This document shows, one piece after another, positions 1 to 8,756 of a stretch of 37,412 nt of DNA (the stretch's first letter is position 1; the number at the start of each line of letters is the position of its first letter). The position numbers and the translations under genes were made by a program. The DNA lies in the NCBI GenBank assembly GCA_018819005.1, contig JAHJQU010000222.1:1-37412 (forward strand), given 5' to 3'. This stretch comes from Pseudomonadota bacterium (GTDB lineage: Bacteria; Desulfobacterota; Desulfobacteria; Desulfobacterales; RPRI01). The notes below the pieces were generated by a model. It saw nothing but the letters and a program-made list of their open reading frames with translations. It did not search any database and had not been told where the DNA came from.

Positions 1-280
1 AATATACCGGGCCTCTCAATATCCTGTTAATCTTATTTAACCTGTTGAGCACTTATTCATAAAATATATGTTTCAAAAACTATGCTATTATATTAGATTA
101 TTCTCCCAAACCCAACTAATCCCGAGATGATCCTTATATTAATATATTGTTTATGCGTCATTTTTAATTTTTATAAAAATATCTAACTACAATTGCATTT
201 TTCGTGTGTTTATGGCTTATTGTTAAATTATCGCTTAATTGCATAAAGCATCTTAAAAAACATTATATGAGTATCCGCAA
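1..280. other. AT-rich upstream region, no gene seen
   Basis: Very AT-rich leader before the first histidine kinase gene. No convincing coding frame, tRNA or strong hairpin is visible, and no -35/-10 pair stands out from the AT-rich background. It presumably holds the promoter of the downstream signalling genes, which is an inference from position only. Confidence 0.5.
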
Positions 281-1762
281 ATGCCAAATAAAACAGAAAA
301 TGAATACCTTTTAAAAGCAGTAAAAGCCTTTAAAAGAAAGATTGTCATAATATCCCCCGATTTTAAAATCATTTCAATTAACACCGATCCAGGTCGGATT
401 TTAAAACATGATGTCACAGGCAAACTATGCTACCAGGCCCTTTATGACCGTAACTCCCATTGTGATAATTGTCCTGCGCTGAAGGTTATGGAAACAAAAC
501 AGCCCGCCATGGCGGACAGAATAACTGCGCCAAACCGTGGAAAGGTACTCTGTCTATATTCCTATCCGATACTCTCCGGAGATAACGTCGAGGCGCTTGT
601 TATTTTCGATTTTGATTTTCCATCCATCGAAAAACTGGAAGAAAGACTGAAAAGGTCGAACGCTTTTTTACGGAATCTGATTTTAAGCTCGGTGGACGGA
701 GTTATTGCGGCAGACATAAAAGGCAAGATTATCATTTTCAACGATTCCGCTGCAGAGATCAGCGGCTATAAGGTTGAAGAAGCTTTAAATAATCTGACTA
801 TCAGGGATGTTTATCCGGGCGATGGCGCAAGGGAAATAATGCAAAAACTGAGAAGTGACGAATATGGAGGAAAGGGAAAACTTAAATCACATATAGTTGA
901 TGTTGTCGGAAAAGACGGAAAATTAATCCCAATAAGCCTGAATGCTTCAATAGTATACGAAGAGGATCGTGAAGTTGCTACAATCGGTTTTTTCCATGAT
1001 ATGCGTGAAACCCTCATGATGAAAAAAGAACTTGAAAAAGCACAGATACAGATTCTACAGTCGGAAAAAATGGCATCTCTCGGGAAATTGGCAGCAGGCG
1101 TTGCACATCAGTTGAACAACCCGTTAAGCAGCATCGCCATTTTTTCACAGCTCGCGCTTGAAGAATATAAACTTGAGGAAGGGGCGCGCAATGACCTCAG
1201 CCGCATCAATAAAGAAGCCCGGAGATGCCGGGACACGGTTAAGGAATTGCTTGAGTTTGCTCGGCAGACCCGCCAGGAAATGCGTCCGCACGATATAAAT
1301 AGTGCTATTTTGCGCACCTTGTTTCTGCTTGAAAACCAAACCCTTTTTCATAATATTGAGATAGAAAAGGAGCTCTCTCCATCACTACCTGAGGTTTACG
1401 GAGACATTCAGCAGCTGAACCATATTTTTATGAACGTAATATTAAATGCTGCAGATGCGATGGAAGGAAAGGGAACACTTTCCATAAAAAGCTATAGACC
1501 TCCGCAAAGTGATACCATAATCATTGAAATATCAGACACCGGCTCCGGAATACCACAAAATATACTGCCGCATATATTCGAACCTTTCTTTACCACGAAA
1601 GAAGAAGGGAAAGGCACTGGCCTCGGGCTTAGCCTTGTATACAGCATTATAGATAATCACAAGGGAAGAATATATGCAAAGAGCAGCGCCGGGAAAGGAA
1701 CTACTTTTTTCATAGAACTTCCGGCGGCAAACCCGGATAATGGAGATCCTGCAATTGAATGA
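281..1762 (+). CDS. PAS-PAS sensor histidine kinase (cytoplasmic, Cys-containing PAS)
   Basis: Predicted soluble sensor histidine kinase of 493 residues; no signal peptide or membrane segment is visible. Residues about 15-115 look like a first PAS domain with a cysteine cluster (C50, C61, C64, the last two as CDNCPA). Residues about 130-240 form a second, canonical PAS domain. A HisKA dimerisation domain follows, with phospho-acceptor H276 in GVAHQLNNP. The C-terminal HATPase domain has an N box near N389, a DTGSGI G1 box, FEPFFTTK and GTGLGL. The Cys cluster could bind a metal or Fe-S centre, or sense redox; this is inference, although similar C-x2-CP motifs occur in many deltaproteobacterial PAS domains. 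The 3' end overlaps the next gene, so the two products probably act together in one phosphorelay. The ATG start has only a weak Shine-Dalgarno. The signal sensed is unknown. Confidence 0.9.
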   Translation: MPNKTENEYLLKAVKAFKRKIVIISPDFKIISINTDPGRILKHDVTGKLCYQALYDRNSHCDNCPALKVMETKQPAMADRITAPNRGKVLCLYSYPILSGDNVEALVIFDFDFPSIEKLEERLKRSNAFLRNLILSSVDGVIAADIKGKIIIFNDSAAEISGYKVEEALNNLTIRDVYPGDGAREIMQKLRSDEYGGKGKLKSHIVDVVGKDGKLIPISLNASIVYEEDREVATIGFFHDMRETLMMKKELEKAQIQILQSEKMASLGKLAAGVAHQLNNPLSSIAIFSQLALEEYKLEEGARNDLSRINKEARRCRDTVKELLEFARQTRQEMRPHDINSAILRTLFLLENQTLFHNIEIEKELSPSLPEVYGDIQQLNHIFMNVILNAADAMEGKGTLSIKSYRPPQSDTIIIEISDTGSGIPQNILPHIFEPFFTTKEEGKGTGLGLSLVYSIIDNHKGRIYAKSSAGKGTTFFIELPAANPDNGDPAIE

Positions 1763-3251
1763 TAAAATAAATATGTTGTCTGTTCTGGTTGTTGACGATG
1801 AAGAAGGGATCAGAAGCGGTGCTGAAAGAATTCTGGTCAAAATGAACTTTAAGGTCTCGACAGCTGCAAGAGGAAATGAAGCCCTTGATATTCTTAACAA
1901 AGAAGAAGTCTCCATAGTACTCCTTGACCTGAAAATGCCGGGAATTGATGGTATGGAGGTTTTGAGACGGATCAGGGAAACATACCAAAACATCATGGTA
2001 ATAATTATAACCGGTTACGCTACTGTTGAAACAGCCATTGAGGCCATGAAGCAGGGCGCATATGATTTTATAGCAAAGCCGTTTGAACCTGATCATCTGA
2101 GAATAGTTGTAAACAGAGCAAGGGAAAAAATAAGATTAAAAGCTGAAACCGAAATTCTTGAACGTGAAAGAAGAAAAACACTTGCCGATCTCGGGACAGA
2201 AAAAAGCCGCATAAGGACCATAATAGAATCTCTTCCCAACGGAATAGTCGTTACAAATTCAAAGGGACAGGTTGCCCTTGTAAACCCGGCCTTTTTCAAA
2301 CATATAGGCCTCGATCCGGCAGACAATCCTGCTGGAGAGCATATAAAACACTATGTCAAGGATGGGCGCTTCTGCAAGCTTGTAATGGAGATATCACAGG
2401 GGGAACATAATGATATAGTTGACGTGCCAACCTGTGAATTCTCACCGGTACAAGGAACGTTTCTCATAGCCAGAGGAAGGCCGGTATTTGGAGATGAAAA
2501 CGAATGTCTTGGTGCTGTTGTTACAGTTGAAGACATTACCGCAATGAAGGTTTTAGACCTGCTTAAATCAGAATTTGTGGCCAAAGTATCCCATGAGCTG
2601 AGATCTCCCCTTTCTACAATCCATGAACAGATAGCCGTTGTTTTAAAGGATATGGCCGGGGAAGAATCAAACGACGACAAACTCGTACTTGCACGCGCAA
2701 AGGAGAAAACCAGCGGGCTCATCTCCCTGATAGGTGACCTTCTCGATCTTTCACGAATTGAAACAGGCGTGGTATACCAGGAGCCAAAACCTTTAAATAT
2801 AGGAGTGCTGCTGAAGAGTATAGTCGACTTTCTCGGCACCAGGGCAAAATCCAGGCAACAGTCGCTTGTGTTGAAGCTCCCGGAAACTCCCTTGCCCTCC
2901 CTTACTATTGATCCGATGGCTATTGAAAGCATTTTCGGAAACCTGATTACAAATGCAATCAATTACACAAATGAAGGAGGAGAGATTACAGTCACTGCTG
3001 AGACTGATGGGAAAAATATCATTGTAAATGTGCAGGATAACGGTTTTGGAATAGACCCTTCATATCATGAGAAAATCTTCGACAAGTTTTTCAGGGTAAA
3101 AAATGATAAGACAAGGCATATAACCGGCACCGGACTTGGGCTTCCGATCGTAAAAGGACTTTTAAATGACCTTGGCGGATCAATAAGTTTAGATAGCGCT
3201 CCGGGCAAGGGAAGCGTTTTTACCGTATCGCTTCCTGTTAAAAAAGAATAG
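1740..3251 (+). CDS. Hybrid REC-PAS-histidine kinase
   Basis: 503-residue protein with a receiver domain placed before a kinase core. Receiver about residues 14-130: acidic pocket VVDDEE, phospho-acceptor D63 in LLDLKMPG, T91 and K113. A coiled-coil-like linker (about 125-160) leads to a PAS domain (about 160-270), a HisKA domain with H285 in KVSHELRSP, and a HATPase domain with NLITNAINYT, DNGFGI and GTGLGLPIVKG near 462. No DNA-binding output domain is present, so it most likely takes a phosphoryl group from the upstream kinase and relays or integrates it. Two starts are possible: ATG 1740, inside the preceding gene (23-bp overlap), or ATG 1773, which begins just before the receiver. Neither has a strong ribosome site, which suggests translational coupling. 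Its stop lies 15 bp from the convergent PFK gene. Confidence 0.9.
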   Translation: MEILQLNDKINMLSVLVVDDEEGIRSGAERILVKMNFKVSTAARGNEALDILNKEEVSIVLLDLKMPGIDGMEVLRRIRETYQNIMVIIITGYATVETAIEAMKQGAYDFIAKPFEPDHLRIVVNRAREKIRLKAETEILERERRKTLADLGTEKSRIRTIIESLPNGIVVTNSKGQVALVNPAFFKHIGLDPADNPAGEHIKHYVKDGRFCKLVMEISQGEHNDIVDVPTCEFSPVQGTFLIARGRPVFGDENECLGAVVTVEDITAMKVLDLLKSEFVAKVSHELRSPLSTIHEQIAVVLKDMAGEESNDDKLVLARAKEKTSGLISLIGDLLDLSRIETGVVYQEPKPLNIGVLLKSIVDFLGTRAKSRQQSLVLKLPETPLPSLTIDPMAIESIFGNLITNAINYTNEGGEITVTAETDGKNIIVNVQDNGFGIDPSYHEKIFDKFFRVKNDKTRHITGTGLGLPIVKGLLNDLGGSISLDSAPGKGSVFTVSLPVKKE

Positions 3252-3266
3252 AGGAAGATACCGTTT

Positions 3267-5372
3267 TCAGTCCAAACTGCTCCTCGCAAGTTCATTCAAT
3301 ATGAACGTCAGCGGCCTCTCGTCTTCACACTTTCCAACGAACCTGATAGGACCGGGCCTTCTATAATCATCTTCACCCGGAAAAGCACCGAGCCATTTTT
3401 CCCTGAGTGCTTTAACTATCTTGAAACAAGGTGAATTCACATCTACAAGAGTCTTTTCCAAAACAAGATCAAGCTTCCCTTTTCTTTCTTCTATGTGCAT
3501 AAGGGAAGCAATAGGAATACCAATGGGCTCCCACAGTGCAAATTCTTTTTCAAGGTTTTTTATAGCCGCCATCTGGCCGGTTGCACCATTAGCTACAAGA
3601 CTAAAAGCAGTCAGACCTAAATTATATGCGTAAACACAGTCAAAACCGCTTGGGTCATTTCCTCTTCCGTCATAGCCGTAAAAATGCACCTGTGTCTTGA
3701 AACTGGGGACCGATTTTTTAAATATTTTTTCAACCTCTGCCGGAATCATATCGCTTTCCTGAATAATGCCATCTCTGACAAGAGCCTGTTTCAGTGTTTT
3801 AACCGATGTAATGGTCTCTTTCACAATAAGGAACTCATCTCCGTAGTTCTTAAAAAGTACTGGCCCGAACATATCCGGATAAAGATTCCCCTTTTCAAGA
3901 GTCTTGGCGTAATAAACTTTCGATATCCCTATCTTATACTGGCCTTTTTCTTTAAGAATATCAAGATAGTCTTTCACAAGCCCCATAAGTACTTTGTCGG
4001 TTTCAACCTGGGAAAACTGGAAATTGCCGTGGCTGTCCCTTTCCATGAGCAGTCCTTCCTGGAAGAATGCGGGTATGTCATTAAACAAATCATCATCCCT
4101 CGCATTCCATATTGTGAAAGTACCTTCTTCCCGTGAGGTTTTCGCCAGACGCCTCAGATATTCCAGCTTATCATCAAGGAGCGGAAAATTGGTATGGAAA
4201 TCGGTGTCATGGGTTGAATTATACTGGGCAATAATAGTATTAAACTTGATGATAAAAACCTGAATCTCATTTATAAATTCCAGTATGCCTTCCGGGATAA
4301 CCATTACGCCGTAATTCTTGCCGACAGCAGCCCTGCGAACAATCCCGTCGCATATCACACGGGACAGATGCCTCAAAGTCATTCCAAAAGCGGTATAATC
4401 GAAAGCTCCCTCCTTTTTTGCTTTCTCGATCCTTCTTGAATCGGTATAATCGGCAAGGTCTTCACCGATAAGCGTTATATTGGCATGTGTCTGGAGAGCA
4501 ACTTCGAGGGCAAGGTGGCTAGCAACTCTTCCCATTACCTTGCATATATGCCAGTATTTAACATCAGAGCTGCTGTCGGTGCAAAGATTACTTATTGCAT
4601 TTGCGAAAGCAAGTGCTGCGGTATGAAATCCAAACGAAATTGCGCACAAGACTGTTCCTTTTGAATCCCTCACCTGTATGTCTCCGTCAATCGTCTTTGG
4701 AACTCCTATAATTTGTATGCCGTCCTTATTCATCTCCTGCGCAAGGAATGCTGCATTCGTGTTCGAATCGTCACCTCCCACAATTACAAGCGCATCCAGT
4801 TTAAGTCTTCTGCAGGTCTCTTTTGAAAGGCACATTTTCTCTTCAGAATCTATTTTGGCACGACCCGTTTTTATCATGCCGAATCCGCCAAGATTACTGT
4901 ATTCGTCAACAATACCGTCGGTAAGCTCAACATATTCATTTTCAACAATCCCGTCCGGTCCAAGCAAAAAGCCGAATATGCTGCTTTCCGTATTAGCCTT
5001 TTTTGCTGCATGGTAAAATCCCGCTATGACATTATGCCCTCCGGGAGCAGGTCCGCCTGAAAATACAATGCCGATATTTCTTCGTTTATGATATTTCTCC
5101 TTATAAGAACTGTCAGGAGAACTAATGGCTTCAACATATTGCACCTTGTTATTTATTATGTCAGGCAAACGCTTTTTAGCTTCCTTATCAATATTAAACG
5201 TGAATTCGTCGCTTTCTCTCAGGGTGTTATATTCATTTAAGAACACATTACATATTGAAGGTTTGTTTCCCCTCCTTGTAATCAGCTCGTGATTAACATT
5301 GCTTACTGCCTGTTTTATATCAGGATTATTTTCAATAAGGGCAGCAAAATCGATGTATTTATCATTTAGCAT
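3267..5372 (-). CDS. Pyrophosphate-dependent 6-phosphofructokinase, long form
   Basis: Predicted PPi:fructose-6-phosphate 1-phosphotransferase, the reversible PPi-linked step of glycolysis in the cytoplasm. The 701-residue length is far above the roughly 320 residues of bacterial ATP-PFK and fits the long plant-like PPi-PFK class. Visible motifs are the nucleotide/PPi loop SGGPAPGG (about 105-112), GGDDS (199-203) and PKTIDGD (225-231). The Asp in GGDD and the Lys in PKTIDGD are the classic signs of PPi rather than ATP use. The long C-terminal half is mostly family-specific. The start is set at the ATG at 5372 because GAGG (5379-5382) lies 6 nt upstream; a TTG two codons earlier is the alternative. 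It is monocistronic, convergent with the hybrid kinase gene. No terminator is visible in the 15-bp junction. Confidence 0.93.
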   Translation of the reverse strand: MLNDKYIDFAALIENNPDIKQAVSNVNHELITRRGNKPSICNVFLNEYNTLRESDEFTFNIDKEAKKRLPDIINNKVQYVEAISSPDSSYKEKYHKRRNIGIVFSGGPAPGGHNVIAGFYHAAKKANTESSIFGFLLGPDGIVENEYVELTDGIVDEYSNLGGFGMIKTGRAKIDSEEKMCLSKETCRRLKLDALVIVGGDDSNTNAAFLAQEMNKDGIQIIGVPKTIDGDIQVRDSKGTVLCAISFGFHTAALAFANAISNLCTDSSSDVKYWHICKVMGRVASHLALEVALQTHANITLIGEDLADYTDSRRIEKAKKEGAFDYTAFGMTLRHLSRVICDGIVRRAAVGKNYGVMVIPEGILEFINEIQVFIIKFNTIIAQYNSTHDTDFHTNFPLLDDKLEYLRRLAKTSREEGTFTIWNARDDDLFNDIPAFFQEGLLMERDSHGNFQFSQVETDKVLMGLVKDYLDILKEKGQYKIGISKVYYAKTLEKGNLYPDMFGPVLFKNYGDEFLIVKETITSVKTLKQALVRDGIIQESDMIPAEVEKIFKKSVPSFKTQVHFYGYDGRGNDPSGFDCVYAYNLGLTAFSLVANGATGQMAAIKNLEKEFALWEPIGIPIASLMHIEERKGKLDLVLEKTLVDVNSPCFKIVKALREKWLGAFPGEDDYRRPGPIRFVGKCEDERPLTFILNELARSSLD

Positions 5373-5817
5373 AGACAACCTCGCGACATGTTGAAATTGT
5401 TTTAATAAACACCGGATATTAATTCACAGGTTAATTATACCATTCATAACTGCCGGGAAATATTCATGTCAAGCTTATTTAATTTATTTAAGCACCGGGT
5501 AAGAATTGTCACTGTTAACCAGGATCATTTGATATTAATTATACACCCAATAATTCATTATAACAATTTGACATTATTGTCTATACATTATTGCGATAAA
5601 TTAAATAAAGACCCCCTTTACAATATAATATTTATGATATACAAAGTTATTTTAATTATTGTTTCTTATACATCTTTTGAACCGAAACAGTGAGCGCATT
5701 CTCCGCCGAAGGTCAGCCGCGGCGGGGTTAGCGAGCGAATCAAAAATAGGCACTATTCTCTACGGTCGAATATTTCCCGCAGTTTGATGCGGGGAGATTC
5801 AAATACAGGAGCAGCCA
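5373..5817. other. Intergenic gap with two GC-rich stem-loops in AT-rich DNA
   Basis: No convincing gene. Positions 5383-5690 are strongly AT-rich. At about 5693-5800 the composition changes abruptly to GC-rich, with one hairpin CCGCCG/CGGCGG (5703-5708 and 5720-5725) and another CCCGCA/TGCGGG (5776-5781 and 5788-5793). Neither is followed by a T run, so they are not typical terminators. The block sits just before the ribosome site of a 50-residue zinc ribbon gene. It could be its structured leader, a small RNA or an old repeat remnant. Confidence 0.5.
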
Positions 5818-5970
5818 ATGCGGGAAAAAAAAGAAGCAATAGAAGTAATATGCCCTAAATGCAAACGGACTGCAATAGTATATATACCGAAAGAGGATAT
5901 ACCCCAATGCAGGGATTGCGATATTATGATGATATTCAGAGAGCTTCTAACGGAAGGCAAATCATATTGA
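5818..5970 (+). CDS. Small zinc ribbon protein (50 aa)
   Basis: Short gene with a good ribosome site: AGGAG at 5807-5811, six nt before the ATG. The 50-residue product has two Cys pairs, CPKC at residues 12-15 and CRDC at 32-35, separated by a short beta-rich stretch with a YIPKED segment. This is the layout of a single treble-clef/zinc ribbon that probably binds one zinc ion. No catalytic residues or membrane segment are seen. It ends 46 bp before the amino acid binding protein gene and points the same way, so it may be the first cistron of that operon. Its role is unknown; a nucleic-acid or protein-binding regulator is only a guess. Coding status rests on the ribosome site and the Cys pattern. 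Confidence 0.7.
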   Translation: MREKKEAIEVICPKCKRTAIVYIPKEDIPQCRDCDIMMIFRELLTEGKSY

Positions 5971-6016
5971 TTTAATGCGTATTAAATAAAACAAACATTG
6001 ATGGAGGAGGTATTTA

Positions 6017-6895
6017 ATGAAGAGAATTTTAAATTTTTCGTGGGTTGCTGGTATCATTGTTTTAAGTCTGCTTCTGGTTGCAGGTTGTGGAAAACAGGAA
6101 GAAAAAAAGGCTGTAGGCCAAGCCGGAACATCTTCCGATAGCGTACGCATGCAAATTGTAAAACAATCCACTCTGGAACATATTCTGCAAAAAGGAGAAC
6201 TCCGCGTTGGCTTTGAAGCCGGATATATGCCTTTTGAAATGACCGATAAAAACGGAAATTTCGTGGGATTCGATATTGACATAGCAAGAGAAATGGCACA
6301 GGCGCTCGGAGTCAAATTTGTTCCTGTCAACACGGCATGGGACGGTATTATTCCTTCTCTGATTACAGAAAAGTTCGACATAATTATGAGCGGAATGACG
6401 GTAACACAGGAAAGAAATCTTAAAATTAATTTTGCAAATCCCAATATTGTAGTCGGCCAGACAATTCTTATTAACAAAAAACACCAGGGCGTAATTAAAT
6501 CCTATAAAGATCTTAATGATTCTAAATACACTGTTACATCAAAGCTTGGCACAACAGGCGAACAGGCTGTAAAAAGAGTCATACCGAAAGCAACATACAA
6601 ATCTTTCGAGACAGAACCTGAAGCAGCCCTTGAAGTAGTGAACGGGAAAGCCGATGCTTTTGTTTATGACCTTCCTTACTGTGTCGTGTTCATGGCTCAG
6701 CAGGGAGTCGGAAAGCTGGTATTCCTCGATACACCTTTTACATATGAACCACTTGCGTGGGCAATAAGAAAGGGTGATCCTGATTTTCTTAACTGGCTTA
6801 ATAACTTTTTAAGTCAGATAAAAAATGACGGCAGGTATGACAAGACTTATGACAAGTGGATTAAAAGCACAGACTGGATAAAAGAAGTTCAGTGA
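6017..6895 (+). CDS. Polar amino acid ABC transporter substrate-binding lipoprotein
   Basis: Periplasmic binding protein of 292 residues, SBP_bac_3 (GlnH/ArtJ-like) family. The N-terminus is a lipoprotein signal: positive MKR, a hydrophobic stretch and lipobox LVAGC with the modified Cys at 24. The mature domain shows family landmarks, including GELRVGFEAGYMPFEM, GFDIDIAREMAQALG, TAWDGIIPSL and a GTTGE loop. It captures a polar amino acid, probably for import by the permease and ATPase encoded next; the exact ligand cannot be read from the sequence. A strong GGAGGAGG ribosome site precedes the ATG. A terminator-like hairpin at 6912-6945 separates it from the permease gene, a usual way to make binding protein in excess. 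Confidence 0.93.
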   Translation: MKRILNFSWVAGIIVLSLLLVAGCGKQEEKKAVGQAGTSSDSVRMQIVKQSTLEHILQKGELRVGFEAGYMPFEMTDKNGNFVGFDIDIAREMAQALGVKFVPVNTAWDGIIPSLITEKFDIIMSGMTVTQERNLKINFANPNIVVGQTILINKKHQGVIKSYKDLNDSKYTVTSKLGTTGEQAVKRVIPKATYKSFETEPEAALEVVNGKADAFVYDLPYCVVFMAQQGVGKLVFLDTPFTYEPLAWAIRKGDPDFLNWLNNFLSQIKNDGRYDKTYDKWIKSTDWIKEVQ

Positions 6896-6911
6896 TATAA
6901 ACCGAAAATAC

Positions 6912-6945
6912 AAACCGGCAGGGCAACAAAGCCCTGGCCGGTTTT
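6912..6945 (+). terminator. Intrinsic terminator/attenuator after the binding-protein gene
   Basis: Stem AAACCGGC-AGGGC pairs with GCCCT-GGCCGGTTT around a short AACAAA loop, with one unpaired G, and runs straight into TTTTCTT. It lies between the binding-protein stop and the permease start in a same-strand cluster. It probably stops part of the transcription, leaving less permease and ATPase message. Confidence 0.8.
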
Positions 6946-7020
6946 CTTATTATATTATCTGATTGTCAAACTGCCCTGACAAGATATCAGATAAATATAG
7001 AGGAAGCTGCAAGCATAAAA

Positions 7021-8025
7021 ATGAATCAGCCTGCAACTATTAAAAAAAGCAAAACCGCTTCTTATTACGCCTGGGTGGGCGTTTTCTTCCTGTGTCTGGC
7101 CGGGCTGATTGGTGCTTTGTATTATTCCACAATAAAAATTGACTATGTCTGGCGATGGTATCGGATTCCTCAGTATTTTATATTCAAAGAAAAGATTGAT
7201 ATTAAATCCCAGGTTGTTGGAAGGATATCCGAAATTTCATATCATAATGGCAAAGCTCTTATTATTGTTAAAACTGATGGAGAAGATAAAACATATGCAG
7301 TTCCCGAAGGTGACATTAAAGTATCCAAAGGAGAATATGTTAATCACGGATATGTATTAGCCTTCTACGAAAAATGGAAGCCCGGCATCCTGCTTCAGGG
7401 TTTATGGCTTACAATAAAGGTAAGCGCCATCGCTACTCTCCTCGGAATACTTATAGGCCTTATTGGCGGTCTTGCACGCCTCTCGTCTAACCCAGCTTTT
7501 AAATGGGCATCCATAATATATATAGAAATTATCCGCGGTTCCCCCCTTCTTGTTCAGATATTTATCTGGTACTTTGTTCTCGGCACTCTCATAAATACGA
7601 TTTTAGGTAAATACGGAATAAATCCCATACCTCCTTTATGGTATGGTGTAGCCGCTCTTGCATGTTTTACCGGAGCATACGTTGCTGAAATAGTAAGGGC
7701 CGGAATACAATCGATACACCGTGGACAGGTTGAAGCATCGAGATCTCTCGGCATGACGTACGCTCAGTCCATGCGATATGTAGTCCTTCCCCAAGCATTG
7801 CGCAGAATACTCCCACCGCTGGCAGGCCAATTCATCAGCCTTATAAAAGACTCTTCCCTTTTAGGAATCATTGCAATAAGAGAGCTTTCAAAAGCAACAA
7901 GAGAGGTTGTTACAACCAGCCTTCAACCCTTCGAACTCTGGTTTGTCTGTGCGCTTTTGTATCTTGTTCTTACATTTACTCTCTCCATGTTTGTTCAGTA
8001 CCTTGAAAGGAGGACTGCGGTATAG
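7021..8025 (+). CDS. Polar amino acid ABC transporter permease with extra N-terminal domain
   Basis: Inner-membrane permease of the His/Glu/Gln/Arg/opine family, 334 residues, longer than the usual 215-250. The C-terminal part (about 120-334) is the standard BPD_transp_1 domain with several membrane helices. It has the ATPase-contacting EAA loop EASRSLGMTYAQSMRYVVLP (about 238-257). Ahead of it are an extra helix (about 17-37) and a roughly 80-residue, beta-rich, non-membrane segment (40-118). Its pattern, YAVPEGDIKVSKGEYVNHG then VLAF, resembles a barrel-sandwich hybrid or lipoyl-like fold, with no lipoyl-Lys motif that I can recognise. Its side of the membrane depends on helix polarity and is probably periplasmic. 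No dedicated ribosome site is obvious before the ATG; the stop overlaps the ATPase start by one base. Confidence 0.92.
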   Translation: MNQPATIKKSKTASYYAWVGVFFLCLAGLIGALYYSTIKIDYVWRWYRIPQYFIFKEKIDIKSQVVGRISEISYHNGKALIIVKTDGEDKTYAVPEGDIKVSKGEYVNHGYVLAFYEKWKPGILLQGLWLTIKVSAIATLLGILIGLIGGLARLSSNPAFKWASIIYIEIIRGSPLLVQIFIWYFVLGTLINTILGKYGINPIPPLWYGVAALACFTGAYVAEIVRAGIQSIHRGQVEASRSLGMTYAQSMRYVVLPQALRRILPPLAGQFISLIKDSSLLGIIAIRELSKATREVVTTSLQPFELWFVCALLYLVLTFTLSMFVQYLERRTAV

Positions 8026-8756
8026 TGATCGAAGTTCAAAATATCTATAAAACCTTTTTGATCCCCCATAGAGTTGAGGCACTGGTTAACGTCTCATGCA
8101 AAATAGAAGCAGGTGAAGTGGTTGTGGTCATAGGACCTTCGGGATCCGGAAAAAGCACTCTTTTAAGATGTCTTAACCACCTTGAAGCGGCAGACAGCGG
8201 TAAAATTATTATTGAAGGGATTGATATCCTTGATCCTAAGACCAATATCAACAAACTTCGCGCTGAAGTGGGAATGGTTTTCCAGTCCTTTAGTCTCTTT
8301 CCTCATAAGTCAGTTTTAGAAAATATAACTCTGGCCCAGAAAGTCGTTCGTAAACGTACAAAGAATGAATCCCTGGATAAGGCATTTTTTCTGCTGAACA
8401 AAGTGGGAATTAAAGATAAGGCAAATGTATATCCTGACCAGCTTTCAGGAGGACAGCAACAGCGTGTGGCTATAGCAAGAGCCCTTGCGATGGATCCCAA
8501 GATCATGCTCTTTGATGAGCCGACTTCAGCTCTTGATCCGGAAATGATAGGGGAAGTTCTGGACGTTATGAAAAACCTTGCAAGAGAGGGAATGACCATG
8601 GTCGTCGTAACCCATGAAATGGGATTCGCAAAAGAAGTTGCGGACAGGGTAATTTTCATGGACATGGGAGCAATAGTGGAAGAAGGAACACCCGAGCACT
8701 TTTTCACAAATCCCGAAAATGAAAGGACAAAATTATTCTTAAGCCAGATACTTTAA
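8025..8756 (+). CDS. Polar amino acid ABC transporter ATP-binding protein
   Basis: Cytoplasmic ATPase of 243 residues, GlnQ/HisP class, that powers the adjacent permease. Visible motifs: Walker A GPSGSGKST (37-45), Q-loop near FQSFSLFPH (86-94), signature LSGGQQQR (140-147), Walker B MLFDEPTSALD (161-171), and H-loop H197 in VVTHEMG. Length and motif spacing are normal. The start is GTG at 8025, sharing its first base with the permease TAG stop, and AAAGGAGG (8006-8013) lies upstream inside the permease gene. This one-base overlap points to coupled, equimolar translation of permease and ATPase. One permease gene is present, so the transporter is probably a permease homodimer. Confidence 0.95.
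   Translation: MIEVQNIYKTFLIPHRVEALVNVSCKIEAGEVVVVIGPSGSGKSTLLRCLNHLEAADSGKIIIEGIDILDPKTNINKLRAEVGMVFQSFSLFPHKSVLENITLAQKVVRKRTKNESLDKAFFLLNKVGIKDKANVYPDQLSGGQQQRVAIARALAMDPKIMLFDEPTSALDPEMIGEVLDVMKNLAREGMTMVVVTHEMGFAKEVADRVIFMDMGAIVEEGTPEHFFTNPENERTKLFLSQIL

Noticed and set aside
2351..2962. 203-codon open frame antisense to the hybrid kinase
   Set aside because: It is a shadow of a conserved kinase core, serine/arginine rich with no known motif.
4678..5016. 112-codon frame antisense to the PPi-PFK
   Set aside because: It lies over the catalytic GGDDS/PKTIDGD region, and its composition is typical of a shadow frame.
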